A stretch of DNA of 5,490 nt from Verrucomicrobiota bacterium (lineage in GTDB: Bacteria; Verrucomicrobiota; Verrucomicrobiia; Opitutales; UBA953). Below are positions 1 to 5,490 of the stretch, piece after piece (the stretch's first letter is position 1; every line of letters begins with the position of its first letter). Made by a program: the position numbers and the translations under genes. Location of the stretch: contig RFRI01000111.1 of NCBI GenBank assembly GCA_009924535.1, positions 1 through 5,490 of the forward strand, given 5' to 3'. The notes beneath the pieces are model-generated. The model did not search any database. It saw only the letters and a list, made by a program, of their open reading frames with translations, and had not been told where the DNA came from.

Positions 1-88
1 AAAGGACATAGACCAACCCCAAGGCCCCTGCCGAGAGCAGGACGAGCAGGCAGACCCAGCCGAGGAAGCGTAGCAGGTTCCGGATCAT
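1..88 (-). CDS. N-terminus of a membrane or exported protein (cut by left edge)
   Basis: A reading frame starts with ATG at 88..86 and is open to the left edge, so only 29 residues are visible. They begin MIRNLLRF and continue as a hydrophobic stretch (about residues 8-29, rich in L, V, G, A) after a short basic start with two or three arginines. This is the pattern of a signal peptide or a first membrane helix. The start lies one base after the TGA of the DUF2752 gene, so it is very probably the third gene of the same operon, translated by coupling; no good Shine-Dalgarno sequence is seen. The family cannot be told from 29 residues. The reading frame and the operon position are what support it as a gene. 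Confidence 0.6.
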   Translation of the reverse strand, partial: MIRNLLRFLGWVCLLVLLSAGALGLVYVL

Positions 89-89
89 G

Positions 90-512
90 TCAGCGCGTCA
101 GGTAATAGCACTGCCAAACCCAGTGGACGACCAGCACGATCACGAAAAGGATACGTAGGCGGCGATCGGCCGCCGGCTCGATGAAGAGACGCAGGCGAAG
201 CGTGTCGCGACGAATCCAAAACACCGCCGAGTAGATCGTCCAGAGGGCGGCCAGCGTCACGACGAGGAAGAAGCCGGGGTGAAAGAGGAAGGCCTGGCCG
301 AAATCCAGGTGAACCAGATTGCGGGCGCAGCGCGTGCCGCCGCAGCCGAGGCACGGCAGGCCCGTCAACCGCATGAAGAGGCACTGCGGCAGCTGGAGTC
401 CGGACCAGAACCAGCCCCAGGCGAACACCGCGCCGCCCAGGAACGCCGCCGGCCAGACGAGCTCGTGATTAAGCTCGCCCGGATAGGCAGGCCTGCGGAT
501 CAGCCGAAGCAC
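90..512 (-). CDS. DUF2752 family membrane protein
   Basis: This 140-residue protein carries the DUF2752 signature, a proline-cysteine motif PCLGCGGTR at residues 53-61, followed by a region with L..G.A...HPGFF (about 67-82). The family usually has P-C-P-G-C-G-x-T-R followed by an NP-like turn. Hydrophobic helices are expected near residues 18-38, 78-100 and 117-137, so it should be an inner-membrane protein of three helices. Cysteines are at 44, 54, 57, 62 and 135; the C54/C57 pair is the conserved one and could bind metal or be redox active, but the biochemical function of the family is not known to me. The start is GTG at 512, three bases after the stop of the GYF_2 gene, which fits coupled translation. 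The length is normal for the family. Confidence 0.85.
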   Translation of the reverse strand: MLRLIRRPAYPGELNHELVWPAAFLGGAVFAWGWFWSGLQLPQCLFMRLTGLPCLGCGGTRCARNLVHLDFGQAFLFHPGFFLVVTLAALWTIYSAVFWIRRDTLRLRLFIEPAADRRLRILFVIVLVVHWVWQCYYLTR

Positions 513-515
513 CGG

Positions 516-1403
516 TCAACGGGTGACCGCGGCGCCCCAGAGCAGCATGGCCGGAAGCATGCAGCAACAGCAGCACAGTAAGGACCAGACGAAGCAGGAA
601 ATGCCGAACTGGGCCCACGGATTGACGCCGGTCGCCGCGCCCAAACCACGGAAATAGAAGATGCAGGCGGGAATCAGGAAGAGTGCGCCGAGAGCGAGCT
701 GAGCCATGAAGCTGAAGGCGAGCAGCTGGAATGGAGCCATCAGCAAGATCAACGCACCCGACACCAACAAGGTCGCGGACACCGTACGCTCGACCGTGAT
801 CCGCAAGCGGAAGACGCGCTGGCCGACCCAGTGCAGCAAAGCGAAGAACGCATAAATCAACGGCGCAAAAGCCAAGCCACCCACCAGGCCGGCTCCCGAC
901 GCCCACAGCGGCGCCGGCGGCGACTTGAGCATCTGATCGGCGATCGCCTGAACCTCCGGATAGGCAAGGCCCTTGAGGAAATTGCCCAAGGACTGATTAG
1001 GGTCCTCGGCAATCGCGAGATGGATCACCTGGAACGGCAGGCTAATCGCAAAGGCGACGTAACAGAAAATCAGCCAATCGCCGAAAGCGAAGCGTCCGGT
1101 CGAGAGGCCCGATGGGTTGGCGATCGCCATCTTGATCGTCGCGAAGAATGACCCCAGCGACTTGCCCTGCTCCCAAGGTATCGTCGAGGCGACCAAGGGC
1201 TCCGCAGGCTGCGCACCAGGCGAAGGCGGCGGCACGCCGACGCCTCGGAATTCGGACCAGTCTCCGAGCGGCGTCCAGGCCGGCATGCCGTCACGCCAGC
1301 CGAGGTCGGAGGCGAGGAAGCGGCCCGACTGCAGGCCGGCGATGATTTCTTCGGACGAGAAAATTCCGAGCTGAGCGGAATTCCGGGCGACGTGGATCTG
1401 CAT
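516..1403 (-). CDS. GYF_2-domain polytopic membrane protein (Yip1-like)
   Basis: This 295-residue protein has two parts. Residues 1-52 look like a GYF_2 (DUF4339) domain, with the typical W36-x-x-GM-x-x-W43-x-P-L pattern; GYF-type folds bind proline-rich peptides, so a protein-protein contact role is likely. A proline-rich linker (about 57-76) follows. The remainder is membranous, with likely helices at about 108-130, 166-192, 206-230, 232-252 and 266-291. Its opening, an FFATIKMAIANP-like segment before the first helix, recalls Yip1-family membrane domains, but that part is inference. The last helix contains five consecutive cysteines (277-281) plus C270. The ATG at 1403 gives a complete GYF_2 domain; an AAGG lies just upstream, too close to be a good ribosome binding site. 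It is the first gene of a run with DUF2752 and the partial left-edge gene. Confidence 0.8.
   Translation of the reverse strand: MQIHVARNSAQLGIFSSEEIIAGLQSGRFLASDLGWRDGMPAWTPLGDWSEFRGVGVPPPSPGAQPAEPLVASTIPWEQGKSLGSFFATIKMAIANPSGLSTGRFAFGDWLIFCYVAFAISLPFQVIHLAIAEDPNQSLGNFLKGLAYPEVQAIADQMLKSPPAPLWASGAGLVGGLAFAPLIYAFFALLHWVGQRVFRLRITVERTVSATLLVSGALILLMAPFQLLAFSFMAQLALGALFLIPACIFYFRGLGAATGVNPWAQFGISCFVWSLLCCCCCMLPAMLLWGAAVTR
561..575 (-). repeat. Five-codon cysteine run (imperfect GCA/TGC triplet repeat)
   Basis: The plus strand reads gcagcaacagcagca, which on the minus strand is five consecutive cysteine codons (TGC TGC TGT TGC TGC) inside the last membrane helix of the GYF_2 protein. Four triplets are identical and one differs by a single base, so the run could have arisen by triplet slippage and then been partly fixed by selection. 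Confidence 0.6.
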
Positions 1404-1461
1404 GACCTTGAGTAGTCGCTAGGCCAGCCTGCCGCAAACCCAGAACATCCGGATACGGGTA

Positions 1462-1489
1462 GCCCGCCTCCCCTGAAAGGGCGGCGGGC
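1462..1489 (-). terminator. GC-rich hairpin just after tRNA-Arg
   Basis: The arms gcccgcc (1462-1468) and ggcgggc (1483-1489) are perfectly complementary over 7 base pairs. Inside them a second stem of four pairs (1471-1474 with 1478-1481) closes on a three-base loop. On the minus strand the hairpin starts 8 bases after the encoded CCA of tRNA-Arg, the position of a tRNA terminator or of a 3' processing structure. No T run follows on either strand, so a simple intrinsic terminator is not proven. The leader of the GYF_2 gene lies just beyond it (1404-1461). Confidence 0.4.
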
Positions 1490-1497
1490 CGGGAAAG

Positions 1498-1575
1498 TGG
1501 TGAGGAGGGCGGGACTCGAACCCGCGACCCGCAGCTTAGAAGGCTGCTGCTCTAATCCAACTGAGCTACCCCCTC
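1498..1575 (-). tRNA. tRNA-Arg (anticodon UCU)
   Basis: The minus strand folds into a full cloverleaf of 78 bases. The acceptor GAGGGGG pairs with CCTCCTC (one G-U), the D stem is GCTC/GAGC, the anticodon stem is GCAGC/GCTGC with loop CTTCTAA, the variable segment is GGGTC, and the T stem is GCGGG/CCCGC with loop TTCGAGT. The anticodon TCT (1540..1538) reads AGA, therefore arginine. The discriminator is A and the CCA end is encoded (1500..1498). It lies 49 bases after the folE2 stop on the same strand, so it may be read from its own weak promoter or be cut out of a folE2 transcript. Confidence 0.97.
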
Positions 1576-1583
1576 GTAAAGTG

Positions 1584-1612
1584 ACCGTAAGACGGCCACC
1601 ACGGATGGGCAA
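1584..1612 (-). promoter_or_regulatory. Possible sigma-70-like promoter for tRNA-Arg
   Basis: Reading the minus strand, TTGCCC (1612..1607) and TACGGT (1589..1584) are separated by exactly 17 bases, and the second box ends 8 bases before the mature tRNA 5' end. The -35 box matches TTGACA at four of six positions and the -10 box matches TATAAT at only three. Transcription would begin almost at the tRNA 5' end, leaving hardly any leader, so this is a weak candidate. Confidence 0.2.
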
Positions 1613-1618
1613 GCCGTC
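1591..1618 (-). terminator. Weak hairpin after folE2
   Basis: The arms gacggc (1591-1596) and gccgtc (1613-1618) are complementary over six pairs with a 16-base loop. The stem begins 6 bases beyond the folE2 stop codon on the minus strand. There is no clear T run behind it and it overlaps the candidate tRNA-Arg promoter. It could be a weak terminator, or a pause or cleavage structure between folE2 and tRNA-Arg, or chance in GC-rich DNA. Confidence 0.22.
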
Positions 1619-1624
1619 AGCCGA

Positions 1625-2584
1625 CTAGCAGATCAGGTCTCTGAAATTGCTGAAATCGGCCGAAAGGCCGCTCGGCATACCCTTGTTGATGACCGACACG
1701 GCATCATGGGAGTGCAGGGACTCGAGGTGCGAGCAGGCGATGACGAAGTCGCGTACGCGCGCATCGGCGTCGAACTGCTCGTAGACGACGCGGGCGGCGT
1801 CTTCGACGAACTTGGAATAGGCCCCGTTGAGCTCGGCGAAGGCCTGCTCGTCCTCGCGCTTCACCATGACCTGGGTCTCGGTCTGGAGGCCTTTGAGGCA
1901 GAGGTCCTTCATGTCCTCGACAAAGAGGGAACGACCGGGTGAGACCTCGGCGACCACGCGGGCCTTGGAGCGCTGCGAGTGGGGGATGCCGTAGGCAAGG
2001 CGTTCTTCGCGGGCATGCTCGGTGAGCTCGGCGGAGCAAGGACAGGCGGACGAGTAGACGAAATCGAAATGGACGTAGCGGCGGAGGCGATCGAGGTCGT
2101 CGATCGTGCCTTCGAGGACGACGCGGTAATACTGCCAGCCTTCGAGACCTGAGCGCAGGGACTTCTGCAGGATCGGGTAGCGCAGCTCGACCATGATGCG
2201 AGCGCGGCTGCAATCGAGGTCCTTCTTGTAGCGGATGAGGATCTCCTCGAGGAGCTCGTGCGAGAGCACGCGGTCCTTGAACTCGTAGAAGGTCCGCATG
2301 ATGCGGGACATATTGATGCCCTTGCGGTCGGCCGCGAGGGACACCGAGCCGGTGACCGTGCACTCGAGCGTGATTGGCTTGCCGTCGCGGGTGGCGACGA
2401 GCATCGGCAGGCGGAAGCCGGAGATGCCGACGTGCTGGATCGGAACGTTGGCGCCCTGGATCAGGGAGGCGTCCTTGTTCTGCATGTCCGGCAACGTGGC
2501 GCGGTACGCGTCATCGGCCCGGAAATTCCGGTCGTAGCGACGGGAAAGATCCCGGCTGCGTGGCGGATGTTCGGCGCGGCTCAT
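1625..2584 (-). CDS. folE2: GTP cyclohydrolase FolE2 (type IB)
   Basis: FolE2 converts GTP to 7,8-dihydroneopterin triphosphate, the first step towards tetrahydrofolate and, through the same intermediate, queuosine; it is a cytoplasmic metal-dependent enzyme. The 319 residues show the family hallmarks in order: LPDMQN (31-36), IQHVGISGFRLP (49-60), an ADRKGINMSR block (85-94), the active-site segment SSACPCSAEL (178-187) with C181/C183, PHSQRS (201-206, the family's HNQRS region with H202), and HLESLHSHDA (286-295). The conserved cysteine and histidines are metal or catalytic residues in characterised FolE2 enzymes. The ATG at 2584 gives about 30 extra basic residues before LPDMQN, slightly longer than many homologues; M34 would be too short because it removes part of the conserved start. 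No Shine-Dalgarno is seen. It lies 64 bases downstream of tRNA-Thr and may share its transcript. FolE2 is often zinc-responsive (Zur) in other bacteria, but I see no Zur-like site here. Confidence 0.96.
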   Translation of the reverse strand: MSRAEHPPRSRDLSRRYDRNFRADDAYRATLPDMQNKDASLIQGANVPIQHVGISGFRLPMLVATRDGKPITLECTVTGSVSLAADRKGINMSRIMRTFYEFKDRVLSHELLEEILIRYKKDLDCSRARIMVELRYPILQKSLRSGLEGWQYYRVVLEGTIDDLDRLRRYVHFDFVYSSACPCSAELTEHAREERLAYGIPHSQRSKARVVAEVSPGRSLFVEDMKDLCLKGLQTETQVMVKREDEQAFAELNGAYSKFVEDAARVVYEQFDADARVRDFVIACSHLESLHSHDAVSVINKGMPSGLSADFSNFRDLIC

Positions 2585-2648
2585 GGCGGGAAGGTTGGAG
2601 GAAAAGCCCTGGCGGGCAAACGGGCTGCTGGAAAATTGTCCCCTGCGC

Positions 2649-2724
2649 TGGAGCCACCTGCCGGATTTGAACCGGCGACATTCTCATTACGAATGAGATG
2701 CTCTACCAGCTGAGCTAAGGTGGC
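2649..2724 (-). tRNA. tRNA-Thr (anticodon CGU)
   Basis: The minus strand gives a canonical 76-base cloverleaf. The acceptor GCCACCT pairs perfectly with AGGTGGC, the D stem is GCTC/GAGC, the anticodon stem is TCTCA/TGAGA with loop TTCGTAA, the variable loop is ATGTC, and the T stem is GCCGG/CCGGC with loop TTCAAAT. The anticodon CGT (2691..2689) reads ACG, therefore threonine. The discriminator is T (U) and CCA is encoded (2651..2649). It stands upstream of folE2 on the same strand, in the divergent region facing the kinase gene. Confidence 0.97.
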
Positions 2725-2740
2725 GTCGCAGAGGAACGAT

Positions 2741-2769
2741 GAACATGGGCAACCCGGAGCGGAAATCAA
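2741..2769 (-). promoter_or_regulatory. Candidate promoter for tRNA-Thr (and possibly folE2)
   Basis: On the minus strand TTGATT (2769..2764, four of six matches to TTGACA) and CATGTT (2746..2741, three of six to TATAAT) are separated by 17 bases. Transcription would start near 2734, about 10 bases before the mature tRNA 5' end, a normal geometry for a tRNA promoter. The -10 box is poor. I found no equally good plus-strand promoter for the kinase in 2725-2834. Confidence 0.3.
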
Positions 2770-2834
2770 GCCTTGGCGATGTGGGAATGCCCTCGCCAGC
2801 CTCGAAAGTAACCGCAAATTAGCCCGAAAGCCCC

Positions 2835-3944
2835 ATGCGAGCCGCCATAATCGCCCGCCAGTTCGACGTCCAGGGAAGGCTCGTGACCGTCGAGCCCTAC
2901 GGCTCGGGCAACGTCAACGACACCTATCTGGCGATCTTCCGGACGACCTTCTCCGAGCAGCGCTTCATCGTGCAGCGCATCCGTAAGTCGGTCTTCCCTA
3001 ATCCGGAAGTGATCATGCAGAACATGCGCGTGCTCACGGACCACTGCCACGCGAAGCTCGAGGCCGAGGCCGATGGCGCGGACCGCATCTGGCAGCTTCC
3101 GAAGATCATCCAGACGAAGACCGGCGAAGACTGGGTGACGGATACGGACGGCGACCTCTGGCGCGCGATCTCGCAGATCGCCAGCGCGCACGCCTACGAA
3201 AAGGTGCGCAACCCGGAACACGCCCACGAGGCGGGCATCGTGCTCGGCCATTTCCATCGCATGGTCAGCGACCTGCCGGCCGAGCGGCTCGGCTACGCGC
3301 TGCCCGGCTTCCACGTCACGCCCGGCTATCTCGCCAAGCTGGACGCGGCGCTCGCGACGCCGGCGGGCCAGGATCTCCTCAACGCCTCACAGGAGGCCAA
3401 GCGGGCCGTCCGCTTCGTCGAAGCGCGCCGCGCGCGTTGCTCCGTGCTCGAGGAAGCGCGCGCCCGCGGCGACCTCGGACTGCGCACCACGCACGGCGAC
3501 CCGAAGGTCGGCAACATCATGATCGACGAGGCCACCGGACGCGGCACGTGCATCGTCGACCTCGACACCGTGCAGCCCGGGCTGGTCCATTATGACATCG
3601 GCGACGCCATGCGCTCGGTGTGCAACCCCGCGGGTGAAGACGCCTCCGAGCTCGGCTCCGTCATCTTCGACCTCGAGCTTTTCAGCATGATTTACAGGGG
3701 TTATCAGGCCCACGCGAAGGACTTCCTCAGCCAGGCGGACCACCGGCACCTCTTCGACTGCATCCACCTGATCCCGCTCGAGCTCGGCATCCGCTTCCTC
3801 GCGGACCATCTCGCAGGCGACGTCTACTTCAAGGTCCGTTATCCGGGCCACAACCTGCGCCGCGCGCTGGTGCAGTTCAAGCTGGCCGAAAGCATCGAGG
3901 CCCGGGAGCCCTCCATCCGCAAGGTGCTCGGCGAATCCCGATGA
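2835..3944 (+). CDS. NahK-like phosphotransferase (probable sugar 1-kinase)
   Basis: This 369-residue protein belongs to the aminoglycoside phosphotransferase/choline kinase fold and most resembles the N-acetylhexosamine 1-kinase (NahK/LnpB) branch, whose members are about 360 residues. Visible motifs are the nucleotide loop GSGNVNDTY (23-31), the branch-typical VQRIRKSVFPNPEVIMQN (46-63), the catalytic loop H220-G-D222-P-K-V-G-N227, and the metal-binding VDLDT (241-245), followed by PGLVHYDIGDAMRS (248-261). D222 is the expected catalytic base, with N227 and D242 as Mg-ATP ligands. The likely reaction is ATP-dependent phosphorylation of a sugar at C1, in the cytoplasm; the exact substrate is not readable from sequence. 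Some homologues carry the misleading database name mucin desulfatase. The ATG at 2835 puts the family start in place; only a weak GAAAG precedes it. Its stop overlaps the next start (ATGA), so the two genes are co-translated. Confidence 0.87.
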   Translation: MRAAIIARQFDVQGRLVTVEPYGSGNVNDTYLAIFRTTFSEQRFIVQRIRKSVFPNPEVIMQNMRVLTDHCHAKLEAEADGADRIWQLPKIIQTKTGEDWVTDTDGDLWRAISQIASAHAYEKVRNPEHAHEAGIVLGHFHRMVSDLPAERLGYALPGFHVTPGYLAKLDAALATPAGQDLLNASQEAKRAVRFVEARRARCSVLEEARARGDLGLRTTHGDPKVGNIMIDEATGRGTCIVDLDTVQPGLVHYDIGDAMRSVCNPAGEDASELGSVIFDLELFSMIYRGYQAHAKDFLSQADHRHLFDCIHLIPLELGIRFLADHLAGDVYFKVRYPGHNLRRALVQFKLAESIEAREPSIRKVLGESR

Positions 3945-4759
3945 TCGCCGACGTCCCTGCCTTCTCCGTGACCGTCTGGGTCGCTCTCGTCCTCCTCGCG
4001 CTGCTGATGATCCGAGGCGCATGGCGCGGCTATCGTCGGGGCCCGATGCGCCAGCTCGCCGGGCCCGTGGCGCTCGCGACCGGACAGCTCGTCGGCTGGC
4101 TCTTCGGCTCTGACCTCGGCCATGCCTGCCTCCAAGGCACTGCCTATCCCTGGATAGTGCGCGGCTTCACCGGAGTGGTCGTCCTGACCTGCCTGACCGG
4201 TCTGGCTTGTTATGCCCTCTTCTGGCGGCTGGGCCGCCAGCCTGAAGGCCAGACCGAAGCCGAGAGCCCGGTCTTGGGTGCGCTGGTGGGTTGCTGGACC
4301 GGTCTGCTTTACTTCCTGATCTGCGTCGCGATCCTCGCGACCGTGGCCTCAGTCTACGACCTGTTCGAGAAACCCGGGGACAACCGTCACCACTGGACGG
4401 TTGAGATCCGCAACGACCTGGCCGGCACCCCTTTGACCGCCGGCCTCAAAGATTGGTCCCCGATACCTGACAAGCAGCGGACCCTCATCCGCCAGACTCG
4501 CCGGCTGATGGCCGACCCGGAGGCCCGGCGCCGGCTGATGGTCCAGCCCGAGATTCGTGCCCTGGCCGCCCACCCGACCCTTTACCAGGCTTGGGAAGAC
4601 AAGAAAGTTCGTGAGTTGTTGAATAACAATGATTTAACTGGGTTCATTGATCACCCGAAGGTCCGGGCGGTCTTGGCCGACGAACAGCTCCAAAAGGACG
4701 CCGAAAAGGTGGATTTGACCAAGATCATCGAGCAGTGCTTACAGAAGCCGAAAAAGTAA
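3941..4759 (+). CDS. CvpA-like membrane protein with extra C-terminal domain
   Basis: This 272-residue protein starts with four likely membrane helices (about 8-25, 37-56, 73-95, 109-136). A basic GAWRGYRRGPMRQLAG segment (26-41) lies between the first two, as in CvpA/colicin V production family proteins. I base the CvpA call on this layout and motif; it is not certain. Residues about 140-272 are soluble and helix-rich: RRLMADPEARRRLM (187-200), then short repeated units of the type hydrophobic-HP/DP-x-(V/L) (PEIRALAAHP, FIDHPKVRAVLAD), ending in DLTKIIEQCLQKPKK. This tail is absent from short CvpA proteins and I cannot assign it. The ATG overlaps the kinase TGA by four bases, which indicates translational coupling. 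Codons around 4605-4660 are AT-richer than the rest. Confidence 0.7.
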   Translation: MIADVPAFSVTVWVALVLLALLMIRGAWRGYRRGPMRQLAGPVALATGQLVGWLFGSDLGHACLQGTAYPWIVRGFTGVVVLTCLTGLACYALFWRLGRQPEGQTEAESPVLGALVGCWTGLLYFLICVAILATVASVYDLFEKPGDNRHHWTVEIRNDLAGTPLTAGLKDWSPIPDKQRTLIRQTRRLMADPEARRRLMVQPEIRALAAHPTLYQAWEDKKVRELLNNNDLTGFIDHPKVRAVLADEQLQKDAEKVDLTKIIEQCLQKPKK

Positions 4760-4778
4760 GGCCGTAGCCATTTTTTGG
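4748..4778 (+). terminator. Probable intrinsic terminator after the CvpA-like gene
   Basis: CCGAAAAA (4748-4755) can pair with TTTTTTGG (4771-4778) over eight positions (one G-T), enclosing a small GGC-CGTA-GCC hairpin (4760-4769). The structure overlaps the stop codon of the CvpA-like gene (TAA 4757-4759) and has six T residues on the plus strand and five A residues on the other side. The inner stem is only three pairs, so its strength is uncertain, but its position between an operon end and a differently expressed gene fits a terminator. Confidence 0.4.
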
Positions 4779-4826
4779 TAGTCCAGAGGGATGTTCTGCC
4801 TATGTTAAACCACCCCACCCACTCCT

Positions 4827-5490
4827 ATGAACAAGTTCTCGCTCCTCCTGGCTGCTCTCTGCGTCTCCCTGAATGCTCAGGAAGCCAAGACGGCTGAATC
4901 CAAAGCCGCCGCTCCGGCTCCGGAGGTCAAACTCGCTGGCGGCGCCAAGTCCGAGCAGAAGGCCTACTTCGCCGAAGTCTGGGTCGGCAAGAGCATCGGC
5001 GAATGCCTCAACTTCCAGAAGAACATCCAGGTCCTCAGCCAGCAGGTCGAAGAGCTGAAGCGCCTCCAGATCTTCCTCGATAACGCCCTCACCACTCCCG
5101 AGAAGGAAGCCCGCGGCCACGAAATCGCCGCCAAGACCGCCAAGCTCAAGGGCGACAACGAGTCGATGACCAAGCTCTACAACGGCTTCAGCATCGAGCG
5201 TCCCTACCAGTTCACCGCCACCAAGGCCGTGATCGCCACCCCGATCTCCAACGAAGAGTTCACCAAGATCTCCGCCGCCAAGGACTTCAAGGCCGACACC
5301 ATCATCTCCACCGGCGAAAAGAAGTTCCAGATCCGCGACACCATCTCCGGCCAGGGCGAAGTCGAGACCTTCGGCCTCTCCCTCAAGCGTATCACCGACG
5401 CCAAGAGCCAGCTCCAGCAGCTCATCGACCTCCAGCCCAAGCTGACCAAGGACGACGACAAGAAGAAGGTCGAGAAGGCCATCAAGGAGA
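4827..5490 (+). CDS. Secreted Lys/Ala-rich protein, unknown family (cut by right edge)
   Basis: A frame opens with ATG at 4827, after an in-frame TAA at 4806-4808, and stays open to the right edge, giving 221 visible residues. Residues 1-18 form a clear signal peptide (MNKFSLLLAALCVSLNA, probable cleavage before Q19), so the product is exported to the periplasm or beyond. A low-complexity Ala/Lys/Pro linker (about 20-43) follows, then a helical segment with heptad-like hydrophobics (about 61-86), a mixed middle part (120-185) and a second Lys-rich helix (from about 192). There is one cysteine after the signal (C60). Codon use is extreme: every isoleucine is ATC, every phenylalanine TTC, and lysine is nearly always AAG, which suggests high expression. 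I do not recognise the family. No Shine-Dalgarno precedes the start. A TTGGTA/TATGTT pair (4775 and 4801, 20-base spacing) is too poor to call a promoter. Confidence 0.85.
   Translation, partial: MNKFSLLLAALCVSLNAQEAKTAESKAAAPAPEVKLAGGAKSEQKAYFAEVWVGKSIGECLNFQKNIQVLSQQVEELKRLQIFLDNALTTPEKEARGHEIAAKTAKLKGDNESMTKLYNGFSIERPYQFTATKAVIATPISNEEFTKISAAKDFKADTIISTGEKKFQIRDTISGQGEVETFGLSLKRITDAKSQLQQLIDLQPKLTKDDDKKKVEKAIKE

Noticed and set aside
1070..1612. Minus-strand frame of 180 residues containing SSVGLEQQPSKLRVAGSSPA
   Set aside because: It is the translation of tRNA-Arg followed by an Arg/Ser-rich frame-shifted reading of the GYF_2 gene, so it is a shadow.
2258..2713. Plus-strand frame of 151 residues across folE2 and tRNA-Thr
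   Set aside because: It is antisense to well-supported folE2 and ends by reading through a tRNA (the PAGFEPATFSLRMRCSTS tail is the antisense tRNA translation).
2581..2817. Minus-strand reading frame of 78 residues containing LAQLVEHLIRNENVAGSNPAG
   Set aside because: This peptide is the translation of tRNA-Thr itself, a well-known artefact in protein databases; the frame overlaps the tRNA and has no independent support.
2766..4135. Long minus-strand frames opposite the kinase and the CvpA-like gene (for example 2766-3314 and 3387-4022)
   Set aside because: They are antisense shadows of GC-rich genes with clear family motifs and have low-complexity compositions rich in E, D, V and R.
4800..5485. 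Minus-strand frames at 4800-5120 and 5204-5485
   Set aside because: They are antisense to the secreted protein, whose signal peptide and optimal codon use clearly mark the plus strand as coding.
1..5490. CRISPR array, insertion sequence, phage or defence genes
   Set aside because: No regularly spaced repeats, terminal inverted repeats, transposase motifs, integrase or nuclease motifs were found. The tRNA 3' ends show no duplicated attachment sequence within the window.

Overview
The window is compact, GC-rich (judged by eye, roughly 60-65% G+C) bacterial chromosome. It holds seven protein genes, two of them cut by the window edges, and two tRNA genes. Several things point, as inference only, to the Verrucomicrobia, perhaps an Opitutae-like lineage. 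These are strong GC bias at third codon positions, tRNAs with genomically encoded CCA, a GYF_2 membrane protein next to a DUF2752 protein, a NahK-like sugar kinase, an almost complete lack of classical AGGAGG ribosome binding sites, and a secreted lysine/alanine-rich protein with no recognisable family. No marker gene here proves the assignment.

Left part, all on the minus strand (positions 1 to about 2724). In transcription order it runs tRNA-Thr(CGU), folE2 (GTP cyclohydrolase of the FolE2/IB type), tRNA-Arg(UCU), a GYF_2 plus polytopic membrane protein, a DUF2752 membrane protein, and the first 29 codons of another membrane or exported protein that runs off the left edge. The last three genes are separated by 3 and 1 bases and are almost certainly one operon. 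The two tRNAs sit tightly on either side of folE2 on the same strand.

Right part, all on the plus strand (2835 to 5490). After a 110-base divergent intergenic region comes a NahK-like phosphotransferase. Its TGA overlaps the ATG of a CvpA-like four-helix membrane protein (ATGA overlap, translational coupling). That protein carries an extra soluble, helix-rich C-terminal domain of about 100 residues. A terminator-like stem with a T run follows. Next is a secreted protein with extremely biased codon use, typical of a highly expressed gene, which is still open at the right edge.

Functionally the window combines pterin/folate entry (FolE2), a probable sugar 1-kinase paired with an integral membrane protein, a small membrane-protein operon of unknown role, and an abundant exported protein. 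I see no CRISPR array, insertion sequence, phage gene, toxin-antitoxin pair or convincing new defence system. The best leads are the kinase/CvpA-like pair with its unassigned C-terminal domain, the exported protein, and the GYF_2/DUF2752 operon with its run of five cysteines.
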